Below, piece by piece: positions 61,933-64,000 of a stretch of 64,000 nucleotides of DNA (its first letter is position 1; the number at the start of each line of letters is the position of its first letter). The DNA is from Chamaelirium japonicum (taxonomy: Eukaryota; Streptophyta; Magnoliopsida; Liliales; Melanthiaceae): contig OX393549.1 in assembly GCA_947650365.1 (NCBI GenBank), forward strand, positions 18,829,532-18,893,531. The letters are read 5' to 3'. Below the pieces are notes generated by a model. It did not search any database. It worked only from the letters and a program-made list of their open reading frames with translations, and was not told the DNA's origin. The position numbers were made by a program, and so were the translations under genes.

Positions 61933-64000
61933 ATGGAGGTGAAGGGCTCTTTGCTACCATGCGCTCTACTTCTCCTCTCTCAGCTAGTTCATGCTGTCGC
62001 CACCGCCGCCGCCCCCCACCCTTCTCCGCCAGCGGCTCCTGTGGTTCCAGCCGTGATCGCGTTTGGGGATTCCATCGTGGATACTGGGAACAACAACGCG
62101 ATCACGACCATCGCCAGGGCCAACTTCCCGCCCTACGGGATAGACTTCGAAGGCGGTGAGCCGACGGGGAGGTTCTGCAATGGACGGATCCCTCCTGACT
62201 TCATAGGTATCCATCTACAAAAAAAGAGATTCATACGGCGCATATCTTTAATATCTTCAGTCCTAGTGGCAATTTAGGGCGTGTTTGGCATCATTCCGGA
62301 ACAATCTATTTCACTGTTGCAACTACAACGATTTCACTATAGCAGCTACAACGATTTCACTATAGCAGCTACAATGATTTCACTGTAGCAACTACAACGA
62401 TTTCACTATAGCAGCTACAATCTACAGTGATTATATTTAGTTATTAGGTTAGGGTTAGGGTTCACTAATAGGATATAGAGTTAGGGTTGGGGTTGGGGTT
62501 AGGGTTCACTATTTAGGTTATAGAATTAGGTTTAGTGTTAGGATTCACTATTTAGGATATATAATTAGCTTTTGGTTTAGGGTTAGGCAATGATGGGCCC
62601 AGGATTTTTCTCAGGAGGGGCATAAACATTAAAAAATAATTGACATTGATGTCTCAAATTGGAAGCTTCATCCGGCGACGTGACAGAGTCCCTTCCCTTT
62701 CATCAAGTCCTCGGAGTCCTTAAAAAATTTGGGGTGATAATTGGCCAGGTCGCACTGGTCAAGAATAACATGCAGGGTTTTCGTTCACTACACCAATACT
62801 GTTGAAAAAGGATGTTCAATTATCGTCGTTTTTCAGTATGTCATTTTTTAGTTTGTCATTTTTCAATACTTGTCGTTTTTTACCACTAAAAAATATGTAT
62901 TGACCGTCGTTTATTAAAAGACAGATTTTGCTCGTCGTTTATTTATGTAGTTTATTCCTCAAATTGGTATAGTGGTTTTTTTTTTGGAAATAACATAAAG
63001 CTTGGTTAATGTGGGCTGAAGTTGAATGATATGAACCTTGGTTAAACGTCGGGATGAGCTTGGAGCATAGCCGAACTTCACTATGATGGCGGCAAGAAAA
63101 TAACACACCCAGACGACTCCTCCAACAACAAAAACTGAGCCAACTACTCTTCTCCATCAACCCCCAAGGATCTTCAATAAGAGACCCTCCTCCCTAGCCT
63201 TCTTCCTTCACACTAAAAAGTATCAAGGCCAAGAAAACAAACCTAACTTTAGCTATGCTTCTATGTCTCTGCTCTGCAGCCCCTTCTATATATCTCTTTC
63301 TTATCTTTTTCCTCCAAACCAAAACTCACACTAAAAGGCTTAGTTAACCCTTGGAGAGCCGATGGCCGGTGCATCAAGACCTTGATCCAACGACCCACAA
63401 AATTTCACTTAATTAAGTGGTGGACACAATGATGGTTTTTGCTACAATGCTACATGGGGCATCTGGACCGTTCCCTAATATGTAGGAGAAAAGGGTACAA
63501 TCTGATTGTATGTAAAAAGGTCAGGTAATAATGTGGTGCACGAGTGGTGATTATGTGTAAAGTATAATCGGACGACTCTCTATTCTTCCATAAATGGTCT
63601 AGATGGCTCACTTAACATCTGGAGCACAAACACTCCGCAGTAAAAAAATTGGATAAATTGGTGCAAGTCTTTGTAACAGATTGTCTTTAGCGATAAGGAT
63701 GACAAAGAGATACTTTAGCAGTAGCAAAAAAGTAAAATTTCGCTAATAATGAGTAGCATTTTCTACCATGCAGATTTGTTACTCTTTGTTGTAATGAGTA
63801 GTAAAATTTGTGATTTTAGTATTAGGGACAGTTTTGTCAGTTAAAGGATAGAAAAAGTCAACGGAGATACTTGCTGTAAATGCATCTTTTTGAGAGAGAC
63901 CATGTGCAAAGCTATCTTATTGATCGTCGTTTTCACCAAATCGATCTATTGATAGGGACCTAACACTAAGTCAAGAAAATTCCTTGTACACACAATGAAT
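61933..64000 (+). CDS. GDSL esterase/lipase, EXL-like, copy D (exon 1 only; runs off the window)
   Basis: Exon 1 is 61933-62206 (91 codons plus one base), with signal peptide and the [12 protein letters not shown] block. It ends at the same GT donor (ATAG|GTATCC) as A and C. The rest of the window is intron 1, including the start of the hAT-like element. Like copy C it has an in-frame upstream ATG. Whether the rest of the gene is intact cannot be judged here. Confidence 0.85.
62588..64000. mobile_element. hAT-like element in intron 1 (copy D, cut by window end)
   Basis: Orthologue of 49774-51432, starting CAATGATGGGCCCAGG after GGGTTAGG. Confidence 0.65.

Larger units (their letters stand above)
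59103..64000. repeat. Segmental duplication unit D (cut by window end)
   Basis: It holds LTR end, MITE family 2, the long A-type upstream segment, exon 1 of GDSL copy D and part of intron 1. It keeps the distal upstream segment like A, but lacks the A-only segments at 22168-24296 and in intron 1 like B and C. Confidence 0.85.

Overview
The window looks like a repeat-dense stretch of a flowering-plant nuclear genome. It has GT-AG introns, an EXL-type GDSL esterase/lipase family, a CACTA (En/Spm) transposon with a TNP2-type transposase, non-autonomous LTR elements primed by initiator Met-tRNA, and many MITEs. The GC-rich first exons and TTAGGG-like interstitial repeats would fit a monocot, possibly Asparagales, but that is a weak inference. 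I see no rRNA, tRNA or CRISPR features.

Layout. (1) 1-8491: a LARD-like LTR element on the minus strand, with a complete 4.1-kb LTR at 4355-8491, a non-coding interior, and part of the other LTR at 1-1785. (2) 8492-22106: two related non-autonomous LTR elements in opposite orientations. The first is split by a 9.05-kb CACTA element at 9192-18244 (TIR CACTACAA, TSD AGT). That CACTA carries a C-terminally cut TNP2 transposase next to a 181-bp satellite-like array of about 18 units. (3) 21.3-64 kb: a tandem array of segmental duplications (units A, B, C and D), each built around one GDSL gene. The unit borders lie at compound (AT)n(GA)n microsatellites, LTR-end fragments and a hAT-like MITE.

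Genes. The GDSL gene has five exons that join without a break into 362 codons. The signature residues are Ser47, Gly124, Asn179, Asp337 and His340, behind a signal-peptide-like N-terminus. Copy A (26311-35790) and copy C (49119-57442) look intact. Copy B (38454-46265) has lost its TATA box, start codon and signal peptide. Copy D starts at 61933 and leaves the window inside intron 1. Introns 1 and 4 hold the same MITEs at the same sites in each copy, so those insertions predate the duplications.

Notable points. Copy B shares an upstream deletion with C but an intron-4 deletion with A, so it looks recombinant. The satellite in the CACTA element shows a higher-order pattern. A 1.6-kb hAT-like insertion sits in a telomere-like repeat with TSD GGGTTAGG. 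The GGGTC-rich low-complexity blocks are in fact hAT-like MITEs with clear TIRs and 8-bp TSDs. Nothing here is clearly a new biochemical system. The novelty is structural: satellite seeding inside a transposon, and recombination in a young gene array.
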